A stretch of 64,000 bases of DNA, taken from the NCBI RefSeq assembly GCF_000002235.5, contig NW_022145599.1, positions 22,714,879 to 22,778,878 of the forward strand, given 5' to 3'. Positions 10,069 through 24,404 of this stretch are shown piece by piece. The notes beneath the pieces are model-generated. The model was not told where the DNA came from and ran no database searches. It saw only the letters and a program-made list of their open reading frames with translations. The stretch comes from Strongylocentrotus purpuratus (Eukaryota; Echinodermata; Echinoidea; Camarodonta; Strongylocentrotidae). The number at the start of each line of letters is the position of its first letter. The stretch's first letter is position 1. The position numbers and the translations under genes were made by a program.

Positions 10069-13000
10069 CTGCAAACACAAAGAAATATAACACATTGCAA
10101 TGAAAACATTACTGGGTAAACTGCATACAAAAATCTAAGGTCAATTCAAAATATGATTGGCAAGAGACAATGTTATAGGGGAAAGAAAATACCAGGCCAT
10201 TTTACAGCAGGGGGCAAATTCAACTTCCCCCCTCCCTCTGATCTCAATCATGGAGCAGCTATATTTAGGTCTTGAAATTTGGTGTGTAAATAGACTCAAT
10301 ACACATAAAAATATGAAATTTTGTTAACATAACTTGAAGCATTTTTGAATATTTATCTACTAATCATTCATATATAAGATCAGGGTAGGGGCAAGTCTGT
10401 GGAGCTATCTTCAAAGTATAAAACACTGTTAAGTTGCAAAACAGCCATTGGAGTAGTAACTTTAAACATGTATAGTTTGATAAGAGAGAAGTAGCACGCC
10501 ATTTTTGGATGCTGCGCGGTAGCCCATCATCTGAATTTTATGAAATTTGATGTTCTTTTCACCTCTGATAAGAGCCCCTTTTCCTTACTATATAGTGTCC
10601 CTTTTCCTTGTGATAAGTGCCCCCATTTTATTTTCAAAAAGAGACCTATCCCCTACTCATAAATGCCCCTTATAATTTGACACGTGCCCGTTTTCCTTCA
10701 ACAAGTTCCTCATTTCCTTTGCAAGAAGTGTCCATTTTCCATTCTCATAAGTGCCCTTTTTCATCTCTAGTAAGTGCCCCTTTACAGCTATGAGAAGTGC
10801 CCCTATCAACTAGCAACATGTTGATGCAGCCTAAGGGGAGGAGCTGTACTCACATCTTTGATGGATGCAGGCAGTAGACCGCGATTCCTCTGCTCAAAAT
10901 CATGCTGTAACTGTAAGGCCTAAGATGAATATTCAATAGAAAAACATTTCTAACATTCAATTCTACTAAAGGTAAAGACCGGTAGTGGTAAAATTGTGTT
11001 TCAAGGGTTTTGGGTGCAAAATATCCATTCAATGTTGTTTTATTGCCTTCAGAGGTTTAGAAGCCAATACTTCAACCTAAATTTGCATAACAGCAGAAAT
11101 ATATGCCCAAATGTTCAATGTTGAAGTGCATTCGCGATATCTATCCATGCTGGATCGATATGATAATTTACCAAATATATCAATTAGTAGGCGGTTTCCC
11201 AGCAAAATTTGTATCATCATGTATCGAGTCAAATGATTGGTAATAAAAGAGCTTCCATTTCATTTTTTAAGATGGGGGCATTTCCAAAACTGGTCTATAC
11301 CTTTAAATTCAATAGAAAAAGGAAGCAGTCCTGGAGACCACCAGATGGTCTCCTTGGTACAGTTCCATCATTAATTTAAACATGTCTGCTTTTTGGTATC
11401 TACTTTATTTAGTTACTTTGACAATATATTAAAGATTTTGAAGACTTGAGTTTGACATATTTCGGAAAACACTTGAGCAAATTTCCTCCACTGACTTTTA
11501 GGAAGAGCATTAGGAAGAGAATATGCATGTATACTTATGATTAGTGAGGACGATGCAGGGAAAAGTGCATGATGGTAACACAGATATAGAGAAACAAGCC
11601 CATATTCCTCGAAAGGCACCCTTTTAAAACCCTGCCTAAGTGCATAGAGTCCACCTCTTCCAATCACATCAACTCTGAAACTACAGAAATACAAACAAAA
11701 AATGAAGTATAAAATTACTCTCTCATTAGTAACTAAGTTAATTTTGTTTGACACGTATCCATTTAATTAAAAATATTAGAGCATTTTTCTTAGGGAATGG
11801 AGAGGATGACACTTGTTCTTCCATATAACCAGTAGACTTAAGGGAGGCTAGGATTAGCTTGGGCCTAGGGGAGCAAAGCACAGAGATACAGATGGATAAG
11901 GGACATGCACAATGTGGAACAGAATAGACGCAGGAGACATATGCAGAGAAAGAGTGAAATTGACAAGGAGATGAACACAAAGAACAAATAGAGAGGAAAA
12001 GAAGAAAAAAAGAAAGACCAAAGATGCAGGGTGTACAAGCCAGGACACAGAGACGGAGCAACCTCTACATAGATTTAGAAAAGAAAAACAGTCAGATTGC
12101 AGCGCATATACCAATGAGACTTTAATACAGTGAAGATTTATTCAGCATCTCGTTACAAACTTGACTGACTTGCGTGGGCTGAATTGAGCGTGATATTAAG
12201 GGTCATTTTGCAGCATCGCTCTTTCATGATAGAGAGCATTATCTTCACTTGTCATGGCAGAATGCTGTACTTTCCAATTCTTCAGAATTTGTTCTTCATT
12301 TCTATACCCAATTTAACATAAGCCATAAATTTTAAAGTATCATTTTCATAATATGAAAATATTATGAAATAATTTCAACATTGATTTTGCGTGGTGATTT
12401 GTGTTTGAGGTTCCAGACCCAACTACGAAAGCGAATCGTATAATTTGAATGGTTTACAAAAGAATTAATCTAGTAAATAAAATATGTCAAATTGAACTTG
12501 ATGCAAAGTCGTATTCTTGTACCGGGTAATTTTTTAGATATGGATTTAGCCTAAAAACACAAAATATTAAGGTTTAACCCGTTTTAAACACCTTTATAAT
12601 GCTAAGCTGGCTCAAACAAATCTAAATATCCATTCCAAACACCTCATATTATTGAATTATCACTTGCTGCGGATTAACTGAAAAGAGAAAAGGAAAAGTG
12701 GAGAAAATGTCCAAAGTGTGAGTGTGTTTATTAGCGAGCTGTACCTTTTCTTGATGATTTAGTTCTTCTTCTTGTAGTCTTCTGTCCAGCTGTTTAATCC
12801 TTTGTCTCTGATCATCCAGTTCTCTTTGAACAGCCTAGACAAATCATCATCAGATCATTTACAGATTAAAGGGCCTCGATAAAAACTATATCATTCACCT
12901 GTTACAAAATAAATATATCTCACTAATAGTCAGAATTCAAATTGCATACATTCTTTGTTGCTAGGTAGGACAAACATTATGGCTTTCCCTACCTAATATC

Positions 13001-16000
13001 ACATGTCATGCACTCTGCATTCTGACTAACAGGTGAATCAAATAATTTGCATCAAGGCACTTACCAGGTAAGTATAAATTTGGTTATATTACGAAAATGG
13101 CGAAATTGAGAGTGCATGATATGAACTGTTAATCACATATTCTATATCAGCTTTTTTTCAATCAGAGTACTGCATGACATCTGCAGGGAGGCAGCCAGAG
13201 AAATTTAGCTATATCAAAAATATTCCTTGGAACAACGTCAATTTCATAAAAAACAAATATTATAAACCGCTATATTAATCTTATGTAAAAAAAAAAGCAT
13301 CCTTAATAAAATAAAGTGTACTTCTCCCTTCCCTTGCTCTCAACAATTACAATGTAAATCGCTTTGAAAAAAGTATAAAGCGCTATAAAAATGCAAATAT
13401 TATTATAATATAGAAACAGGATGATTTCAGGCAGCGAAGTGCCTAATTACAGTACAGCCAAAAATCTCTGCAACACGACTACACAATATATTGACTTCTG
13501 CACAACCTCTAATGGCAAGTGCCATTTCTCCTAGTTTCCCTAACATAAAAGACAACATTGTTTTCAGAATACAGCCTGTGGCTCATAATAACTCTGTACT
13601 TGTACTCTTCTACTCACACTATGTACATTCAATGCTGTTAGATTTACAGGTTTGCAAAGGCACATTGCTGAATGGAAAGACAGAAAAGTTGAGTGAATTG
13701 TAGAAATGCTTTCTATTAACTGAGCTGAGTCCGACTGAGCATACCTTGTTGTAGGCTCCATGTTGTTTTCTTAAAAGCTCTTTCTCATCTTCAAGTTTAG
13801 ACACTGTCTCAGTCAGCTGTAGCTCCATGTTCGATTTAGCTCTGATACATTGAGAAATATGAGAAAAGCAATTTATTAAAGATGGAGAAAACTATTACCA
13901 GTAGTAGTACAGTCAAACCTGCTTTAGTGACCCACCTGTCTATAAAGACCAATTTTTTTGTTTCCCTTGAAAATGGTTTCTCATTGAAACATGTACTAAA
14001 GGAACCTGTCTACGAAGACCTTTTTTTGTGTTTCCCTTGGGTGGCCGCTATAGACAGGTTTGACTGTAATATATCTTTTTAATATACAAAATTCAATCTA
14101 TAATGTATAGGTGAACATAATGGCACAGAAGGGTTCGAACAAATGCATGTATAGTGGACGAATCAATGCCTAACAGTAGATACTTACATTTGATTTTCTT
14201 CTCTCAGCTGATGGACTGTTTCCTGGTGCTCTTTGATAGTCTGTAAACAAAGCAGCAATACAAAACAAAAATTAAATAATCGAAATAAATATACACATTT
14301 ATTGCCAATACACCCCATTCCAACTTTGGAGTATAATTGGAGATGATTGATAATTAAATTTAATTTTCATTTCACATCTCTTTAAAAACACATCAGAAGA
14401 TATACAAACAAATAAGTATTAATTAAACAATATAAATATAACAACAATTATGTACATGATTCTATGAAAGAAGGATGAAGGGTGGTGGATGCGAGGGATC
14501 AACAAAGGCCATTGGCCTGTCAAGGCTGATCCCCTATATTACCACCCTTCAATAGAAATACATTAAAAAAACATTAAAAAAACAATCAAACAAACAGATA
14601 AATAACATAGCATAATCACATAAAACACACAAAGCACATGTAAATGAAGATGTACGTACCTTATTTGCTTGGTCCAGTCTGTTAGAGTAGTCTCTCTCAA
14701 TATCCTTCAGCCTTTCATTAGTCTGAAGAGAAACAATCATCAAAATGAGTTTAGTAAAAAGACATGCAGCACAGTATTGGTACATGTGATAGCTAGGGCT
14801 CCTATTTATTTTGTGTCACTGGTAAGGGTATTTATTTGTCATTATTTTTGTATACAGACTGCTAATTAGGGATCCCAAGGCAGCATGTACACTCCAATAG
14901 CCTTTCTTTCTCACAAATTCACATAAACTAGTAGCGAATCTCCCATGGCCTCCTCCCTCCCCGCGGACACATGTATATTTGGGCATGCATAATACGTGCA
15001 CTGCACACGCACTGCCATACACCAGGGGTATGTAAGTCCTGGAAGTGGCTCGAAATCACGTCCAAGTAGCTACATCCAGGCATTTTGGGCAAATCGGCTA
15101 CAGCAAGAATTGCTAAAACTCAAGAGCTTTATAGCAATCTAAATTTCTATGACAAAATTGCTCTCAACTAATCAAATGCCACAATTAGAGTACCGTTAGC
15201 TTATAACAGTTATTGAAAACAAATTAAATGAAACAGGGCACAAAATTGCTAAAACTCAATATTGCACACTGTGGCTTCGCCCCCCCCCCCCCCCCCCCCC
15301 TTTGGTAAATCCTGGATCCCTTGCTGTATACTATGTTTGAACAAGCTCTTTTTACTAAAAATTACAAAAATTCAATACAAATGGTATTGGGTAAATCATG
15401 ATAAATTTGTTTGATTTATTGTACAAGTAGGTAATAACTCGGAAAGAATTTTTTCTATGGCACGCTTTCAAAATAGTAGTTGAACTACGTAATTTTTAAT
15501 ACGCTTCGTATATTCATGATTGGAGTGATAATTCTATTCCAATTTAAACACAAGAGCCTGCAGATGTTTTCATTTTAAAAATAAATCAAAGCCTTTTCAC
15601 ACATGTTACTAGACAGTACATGTTTATCAAAATCCTTCATTTGTGTATACCAAGTTCAGTGTAAAAAACTAGTATCTGACCTGCGTCATGGCTTGTTCCA
15701 TTTGGGTACTGTTTTCTTTGTGCAATGTTGTCCTGTATTGGTCCATCTCAGATCTCAGTTGTCTCACCTGGCAAAACATGGATCATGCACAATTAAATTT
15801 GATCTTGATCTCATTATCTGTTATAGAGTTGTAAACATTCACAAAGACAGTTTTATGAAAATCAGTAAATATGTGTTTTCTCAGAATAACATATATCGGT
15901 AAACATGACTTTCAAAAATCAGTATCATGTCTTTAACCTTAAACACTCAGTTAGAGTGCCACTCGCACAAAGAAATCTGCCCTATGTGATACTGTGGTAT

Positions 16001-19000
16001 TTCACAAAAACTTGCATTGGCATATTTGCTCACGTAGAGGGCTACAGTGAGACAACTAGCTTGACTCTCGTGATATAAGCATTAAGGGACCTAATCCAAC
16101 ACCTACCAACGTTTACAGTCATAATCTAAAGAAATGACTGCTTCAGTGGTCAATTCGATTCAACATGGCCGATGTAAAAACACACATATGGGACTTGCGA
16201 TAACATACTTAACGAACCTCACCCAAGTGACTAGAATAATCATGGTCAGAATGATATAAGACACTGGTTTTTGATTATTCGAAAGTAATATTATACATTC
16301 ATACATGTATCTAAAGATTTAATTTACATATGTCATAGGAATAAATGAATGTGAAAGTCCTCCAAAAAAAGAAGGTCTCATTACGTCTTCATAATCAGGA
16401 CAGCCATGAAAATGAGCTGAAACTAGATGGAATTCGACTGCGCGCAGTCGAAAATGATGCCTCCGTCATAGAGCAATTTTACAAACCAAAACAGAAGACA
16501 TTTTTCGAATTCAAGTTCAATTGTAATCCATTAACAGGTTCTCAGAATATCGTGATTACAAGCAATTTCTCATATACATATATGACCCTTTGATCTTTGA
16601 CCTCATGACCCTAAAATCTACTCAGTTCATTGGCTCTGCAAGATGTCCTGAGTTAAATAGTAATCCATCTGTCAGTTCTAATGAGAATGTGTTCACAAGC
16701 TATTTTTGCATACATAATGAGCCCATGACCTTTGACCTCATGACCCAAGAATCTACTCAGTTCATTGGCTCTGCAAGATACATACATGATCTATGTTTGG
16801 CAGGAATCCATCAATCTGTTCTAATGATAATGCGATCACAAGCTATTTTTGCATACATGAGCCGCATGACCTTTGACCTTAACCTCATGACCCCAAAATC
16901 TAATCAGTTCATTGGCTATGCAAGTAACATACACGACCTAATTTTGGCAGGAATCCATCAATCGGTTCTTGAGAACGCGATCACGAGCTGTTTTTGCATA
17001 CATAATGTGCGTTGTGGCCTTTGACCTTTGACCTCGTGACCCCAAAATCTAATCACTTCATCGGTTCTGCAAGTAACATACATGACCTAAGTTTGGCAGC
17101 AATCCATCAATCGGTTCTTGAGATAATGCGATCACGAGCTGTTTTTGCATACATAATGAGTCCTGTGACCTTTGACCTTTAACCTCATGACCCCCAAATC
17201 TAATCAGTTCTTTGACTTTGCAAGATACATACATGACCAAAGTTTGGCAGGAATCCATCAATCGGTTCTTCAGATAACGCGATCACGAGCTGTTTTTGCA
17301 TACATAATGAGCCCTGTGACCTTTGACCTTTGACCTCGTAACCCCAAAAACTAATCAGTTCATCGGCTCTGCAAGATACATACATGACCAAAGTTTGGCA
17401 GGAATCCATCAATCGGTTCTTCAGATAACGCGATCACGAGAACGGGACGTACGTACGTACGTACAGACGTACGTACAGACGTACGTACAGACGGACGGAC
17501 GGACAACCCGAAAACATAATGCCTCCGGCTACTTCGTAACGGAGGCATAAAAAAGATTTGCAAGTTTGTGCACTCTTATAATTTCAGTGAAAGAGCAGCT
17601 AATAATCAATACACATAGTAATGCTCAGCAATTCTGCTAGTCATGTGCAAGTAAGACAAATAAAAGTGACCATGGATGTAAATGAGAAGAAGTTCACTAG
17701 TATCATACAAAATATGAGTATATATTCAATAAATAAACCTACCCTTCCATTTTTATTTTTTTAGAGAATTTTGCTTGAGCAGAAAGTAAGACCAGCATCC
17801 CACGATGAACACTGATATTCATCATCTCTTTTTAAGTACTGCATGTTCATTGTTCCTTTGGTCAGAACTTTTGTTAAGGGCCCAGCTGTTGTCTCCTCAA
17901 TTAATTACTGTGTATTAACAACTCTTCTCTCCTCATCTTTCACAAACCATTTTGTTCATTAATCTAAACACTTGGGTGGCTTTTGCATCTGAATATTTTG
18001 TTTATTATGATGAAAACCTAATTCTCACCTCTGTTTCATGTTCTCTCTGTACTTTATTTCTCTCTTCTTCTCTGAGTAGACCTAATTCAACCAGTTGTTG
18101 TTTCCTCAATGAATCGCTCTGTAACATCTCTTCTTTAACATCACGCAGCTGCTGCTCCAGATCAAAGATAACCTGCAAAATAATTGAAAATGCACATTTT
18201 ATAATGAAGTGACTTTGTCAGAGAAAACATGTACTTGGTTCAGTCTTATTATTCATCCCTTTGTCAGCTCACTCAGGAAGCTATACTGGGATGATAGGTG
18301 AGGCGAGTAACCACAAGGAGTGTCATGAATTAAGTACAAGAGTAATTAAAAAATATGAGCATATTGTGACCATGTACCACAAAAGCACACAAAATTGTAC
18401 AGATTAATTTTCAGTTAAAGCTCAGTGAGGGAATATATATATTTGTTTGCAATACGAAGATTTTAGTAATATTATCTGAAATATATTTCATTCTGCATTA
18501 TTCCAAAATATTCAAGCATAAATCATTGTAAAGGTGGTATTTTAGCAGTTTTTGGAGACTTTGACTTGTCTGGTTTGAATTACTTTCTAACATGATTTCA
18601 TGTTTGATGTAAATTGTACTTTTTAAAATGTTGATGTCTGTAACAAATGTTGAATTGAATTGAATTTAGCTGAAATTGATTGTGTTAGTGTTCATCTTTT
18701 TATGGCCATAGACATAGGTATTCCTTACTTTCCAATAACTTGTAAAAAGACAAAGTTGATACAGTCAAACCTGCTTTAGTGACCACTTGTCTACAACGAC
18801 CATGCACCTGTCTACGACAAGCACATTTTTTGTTTCCCTTGAATATGGTTTCTCATTGAAACATGTACTAAAGGAACCTGTCTACAAAGACCACCTGTCT
18901 ACACAGACCATTTTTTGTGTTTCCCTTGGGCGGTCGCTGTAGACAGGATTAACTGTATATTGATGCTTGGACATAACATTGAACAGGATGAGCTTTTATT

Positions 19001-21712
19001 TGAGCCCAGTGTTAGGACAATATGATCCTCAATTCACAACTTTTCAATTGAGTTCTAATCCTTCTTTAGTCCATTTACTAAATACCACTGGTGTCAGGGT
19101 GCTTCAATAGACTCTAAACTGTCAATAAGCCCTTTTCTCAAAGATTACAATCCTGGGAAGTGGATACTGTTTTGTCTCTTCCTTTGATATTCTCAGCAAA
19201 ACCAACTCTGACGAGTAAAGGTCAACAATAACTGCCACGATATCACCTTTAAAATGTTTGATGCTTTCAAATTTTGAACAGGATAAATATATAGTAAAAA
19301 TAATACTTTTGATGTCAATTTATGTTGAAAATAAATGAACCTCATACTACATAATGCATAGGACACAAAATGATCAAATACCTTGGATTTACCCATATTT
19401 TAACATGTGCATGTACATTACATGTACCGGTACTAGCATTTGATGCAAGTGATATTTTCTTAACCCCACATGCCATTATGTACAAGAATAGACATTATTT
19501 TTTATTTTGCTGCAGCTTTTGTTTGGACGTGTTAAACAGAGTTATAGATACGAACAGGATTTGCACTCTGCACATGGCCTTATGAGCCTGTACACATCAC
19601 CATAATTATACATAAGATATCGTCATGCAGACCTTTGCGTCTTTAGTCTGCTGCTCCTGTGAGCGTGATTCCAGTACCCTAATCTTCTGCTCCAGGTGCT
19701 CCCTGGTGGACTCTAGGAGCTGCTCCTGTTCCTCCTGGAGCTGATCCTTCCCCTCCTGACATTGCTCCAGGAGCCTGGATCTCTCTCTCTGGTGGCTAAG
19801 CTCAAGCTCAGACAGCTACAGGTGGTAATGTTTAAAGGAAACATTTTGTACAATGTGAAATTTGTTCATTTTTACTGCGTGCTTTCTGAATTTGCAAAGC
19901 AGGGGGGTGTTTCACAAAGATCCTAAGTTGAACTTAACAATTATGGAAAGCCGTTAGCATCCTTGAAAATATTTTGTAAAAGTTATTTTAAATGGCAGAA
20001 AATGTTATTCAAATCATTCATATTTTATATTATCATGGGAGATTTCATGTTCTTGATTTGGAATTTATGAAAAGTCTAAAATACTTCAATTTTTGCTTTT
20101 GAATATATATTTCAAAATATGGCTACAAAAGGCTCTCCACAATATTCAAGTCCAGCTTAGAGTTAAGTTTGACTTTGAATCTTTGTGAAGCACCCCCCTT
20201 GCATTCCATCTTTCTTTCTTTCTCTCTACCTCTCTCTCTGATCTTGTTCTTCCTGTAACCTAACCTTCTCCTCCTGAAGCTGTACCGAGAGCCTAGCTCT
20301 CTCTCCCTCTCAGGCTCTGCATGGTGGGTGAGCTCTTGCTCAACCTCAGAGGTTTATGAACGAGAGCAGGTTTTGTGAAATACCTTTTTTAAGAATGTGA
20401 ACTATGAATCATTTTCACTCCTTTATGGTGTCATCAGAAGCCCATACTTTCTCTCTGTCTCTTTTTTTGCCCTATATTGCTCTCATTGTCATGATAGGAT
20501 AAAATATGTTTCTTTTTACTCCTATATTTGTAAAAGATTGACACCCTCCTACCCTTGTCAGCCCGCTCCCTCTCCTCTCCTCTCCCGCTTTCACCTTCTC
20601 TTTCTCTCTCCCCTACTGTGATTATATATTTATACATCAGATAATCATAAACAAGAAACATCCCCTACATGAAACTTCTCAAAATGTTGCAATAAAGAAT
20701 TGCAATAAATTATGGCACTAAACTTTTGCAGATTGTAAAATCTTCCATGTTGCGATAAAATCTGATTTTAATATTTTGAAGCCTTAACTTCCACAAATCT
20801 GGATTACTCAAGAAATGTGCGAAAGTTTCATGAAAGCTAATTTGTGGCTTTACAGGAGGTGGGACTAAGCCATAAGGTAGATATCTAACCTGTTGTTGGT
20901 GTGTTTTCCTTGCCTCTTCACTCTGTCTCTTGTATTCCTTTGATTGCTTCTCTCTCAGCTCCTTAGACTTGGTCAGATCAACTTCTACCCTTGCCATCTG
21001 AAGAAATAAGAACAAGACATATATATAGCAGCTCTCAATACTACTAAGATTTCGCCCGCCCCCCGCCCCCCCCCCCCCCCCCCTGGTTTGAAGCTTGGTC
21101 TACAGTAGAATCTAATGAAGGAAATTAAATACAGGTTTAAAGCCCCTTTAAAGTGTTGTGAGCCCCAAATTTGCTAAAAAATGGGATGGCAAAATTTCAC
21201 TTAAGTTATGTAATGATGTGAAAGAGGATGTTATTTAACACTCAACTCTGCACGTATTTTCAAAACAAATGTGTTTGAAGATGAATTTTGATCAAAGAAT
21301 ACAACACTTGGGTTTTGTGCTGTACGCAGAAAACCTAAATTTTGTATTCTTTCATCAATGCTCGTCTTCAAACACATTTGTTTTGAAAATCTTTGCAGAA
21401 GTCAGTGTTATACAAGAAAATAAACAGACTTCTCCCCAGCAAAAAAAAAACAGACATATTTTCCACAATACCACCCTAGAAGTTTTTGATGTTGTTGCTA
21501 ACCTGTGTCTTCATGTCGTCAAACATTCTTCCTGAGTTGGTTTCCACCTGATTCTTAAAGTCCTCTAGTGCTCTCTCTGCCTGCTGGGCTTGCAGTCTCT
21601 GTAACTCCTTCAGTCGCTTGATCTGCTCATCTTTATCACTGTGAACATTCAACACAGGTGGACAAGTATGCATGCTATCATATCATACTGCTACTACCAC
21701 TACTCCTACCAT

Positions 21713-21745
<33 letters not shown>

Positions 21746-24080
21746 TTCTACTAATTCTACTCCTCCTACTACTCCTACACCTACTACTACTCCTATTCCT
21801 ACTCCTACCGGTACTACTTCTACTACTACTACTACTACTAATCTTGTAATCCGGCGACCGGGTTCGAAACCAAGGCGATGCGCTAGTGCCCTTTGGTAAG
21901 GCATTAATCCTCATTATAAGATGATTATGTGGATCCTAATCAAATGATTGGTTGAAAGTGTACACGTGACCAGGCATTTATTTTGCCTAACGCGTAATTT
22001 GGGTAATGACCGGTCATTATCAAAATCATGTTAGAAAACATCATTTTATAAAACAAATAAAACCTAATCTTATAAAACAAATAATACACATCATTTTGTT
22101 CGGGCATTAGTAAAATTACCCACACTTGGTACCTTCAAAACAGTCCTAACGCCCTCGGCTATTGCTTCAGGAGTGTTAGACTGTTCCAAAGGTGCCTCGT
22201 GTGGGTAATTCTTACTAATGCCCTCACTGATGTGTATTATTTGTATATTATCAGTTCTCTCGGAGAGGACCTAAAGCCGTCAGTCCTCTGGTTGCTTACT
22301 GACAAGCATTTATGCTTTCTTAGCAGTCAGGTAAAATAAGCGCTACCACTACTACCACTCCTACTCCTACTACTACCCCATTCTTGTATACCGGTAGTGC
22401 ATATTACGTTATGACATAACCTCTCTATCCACCTCCAAACAACTTTGGACATTATTACCCAGGCTGCTCTAACTCTGGCAACCTGCAGTTCACCCTGCAG
22501 CTCAGTGCATTCAGTGAGTGAATCCCACCAGTGACAGTGTACCAACCTCTACACCTGGGTTGAGTGCTGTCAAAGTAGACTAATGCAGAGATGCCAACTT
22601 TTGGAAAACAGAAATAGGGAGGATTTGTAACCGACACCAAATAATGTGCACGTAGCGCCCGACACATGCGGCCGGGGTCCAGGGCCCGCCTTAGGACCCT
22701 GGAAGCTCTGGGGTTTCTAGACGCTCTCTGGTGAAATCTGAGCCTTATTTTGCAGCATTTTACATGTGTATTTAGTTAAATAATTCCCACTTTTTTTTAA
22801 AATAACATACAAATTGTACAAAATGCATGATGAATTCCTTTCAGACTTCCGAATACACAGGTACTTGATACTGTATTCGGTCTTATACTTCTGAGACCAT
22901 TTCTTGGTCTTCTTTTGCTGATTTTCCGCCATTTGGATTCGGTGTCAATATCCACGCATTGGTTACGGTGATCTATATGCTGAAACAATCTTTCGCTTCT
23001 CTTAATTTGTCTTTTAACATAGTGGAATTACTACATGCTAAAGTTTTTTTAGTTTTTTTTTAAATGGGAGGATTAGGATGGTGATCGTAAGGTCAGGAGT
23101 TGGGGTGAATTATCGGGAGCCTCCCGATGAAATCGGGAGGGTTGGCATCTCTGCTAATGTCTTGCCAAAAAATTTCTAAGTGCCATGGCTGGGAATTGAA
23201 CCTCATACTTTGTGATCTACAGTTCAGTGATTTGTCCTATACGCCACAGGTCTACTGTGCTTTACATGTACTTCAGTCACTGTGTTAAATTCATGTCAAT
23301 GTGGATAATAAATAGAGTTTTAGATGAGGTTGTGGTACCATTCTAATTGGGCGTTGCAAGAAAGTTGCAATCAATTGCAGAAATCAGTTGCAGAAATCAG
23401 TTGCAAATTTTGCGCATATCCCCAAATTTTTATTGCAAAGTTGTCCTTGATCTACGATTGATTGCAAGACTTACGCTAGATATTTGGGCTTGATATCAAG
23501 CGCAACTCTTTCTTGCAACAGGATTGAACGTAACTTGCGTACAATTGCTAATTTGCAATTAAACGCAAGACTTGCACTTGATTTTAGGGATTTGCAATCA
23601 AACGCAACTTACTTGCAACGCCCCACTGGAGGTACTTACTGGTTGGCATTGTGAGCTTGCCTGAGCTGTCTTTCTAGATCCTCCTTCTCTACACCCATCT
23701 GTGAACGGAGCCCCTGGAGCTTCCTCTCACTCAGCTGCTCCTGGTGGAGCTTGTCTTGCTTGTACTCACTCTCTAGCTCCTGGTAGAAAGCAAGGACAAA
23801 CCACATATATACATGCAGGGATGTGCAAGCAGCGTCAATTCCAATTTCAATATGTGAATCACACCTTTTTTTATATAAGGATTGTCTCCCTATCTAGCTA
23901 TCAGGGTTGGCTGTTAGAAATGATCAGAGGGCCTGAAAATCACCTAGAATGAGCTATTTTGTAAACAAAAAAGCCTAAACTATGGTCTGAAAAATAACTT
24001 GCCAGGGCCTGAAAACTGGCATCCCTGATCTATCTCTTTGTAAATCAGAACCTCACTCTCTCTATCATTTTTTTATCTTC

Positions 24081-24123
<43 letters not shown>

Positions 24124-24348
24124 CTGTCTGTCTCCCTCTGTCTCTCTCTTTCTGTCTCTGTCTCTCTTTCTCTACACCCATGTATGAATGGAGTCCTCGG
24201 AGCTTTGTCTTCCTCAGCTGCTCCTGATTGAGCTTCCTGATAGCAAGAAGGAGAAATCACATTATCTAGTTCAAACTCTGGAATATACTGAACTCATCAG
24301 AATTATACTTGTCCAACTTCAATCACAGCTTATTAACTTTCTGAATTA

Positions 24349-24404
<56 letters not shown>

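Noticed and set aside
11413-12114. Membrane-protein-like open frames on the minus strand
   Set aside because: They are antisense products of a purine-rich intron tract (aga/gaa runs) with no start context or splice support.
16586-17440. CRISPR-like array
   Set aside because: The repeats are roughly 150-bp units without repeat-spacer structure, in a eukaryotic intron.
21658-21914. Leu-, Thr- and Ser-rich open frames
   Set aside because: Products of the ACT trinucleotide microsatellite.
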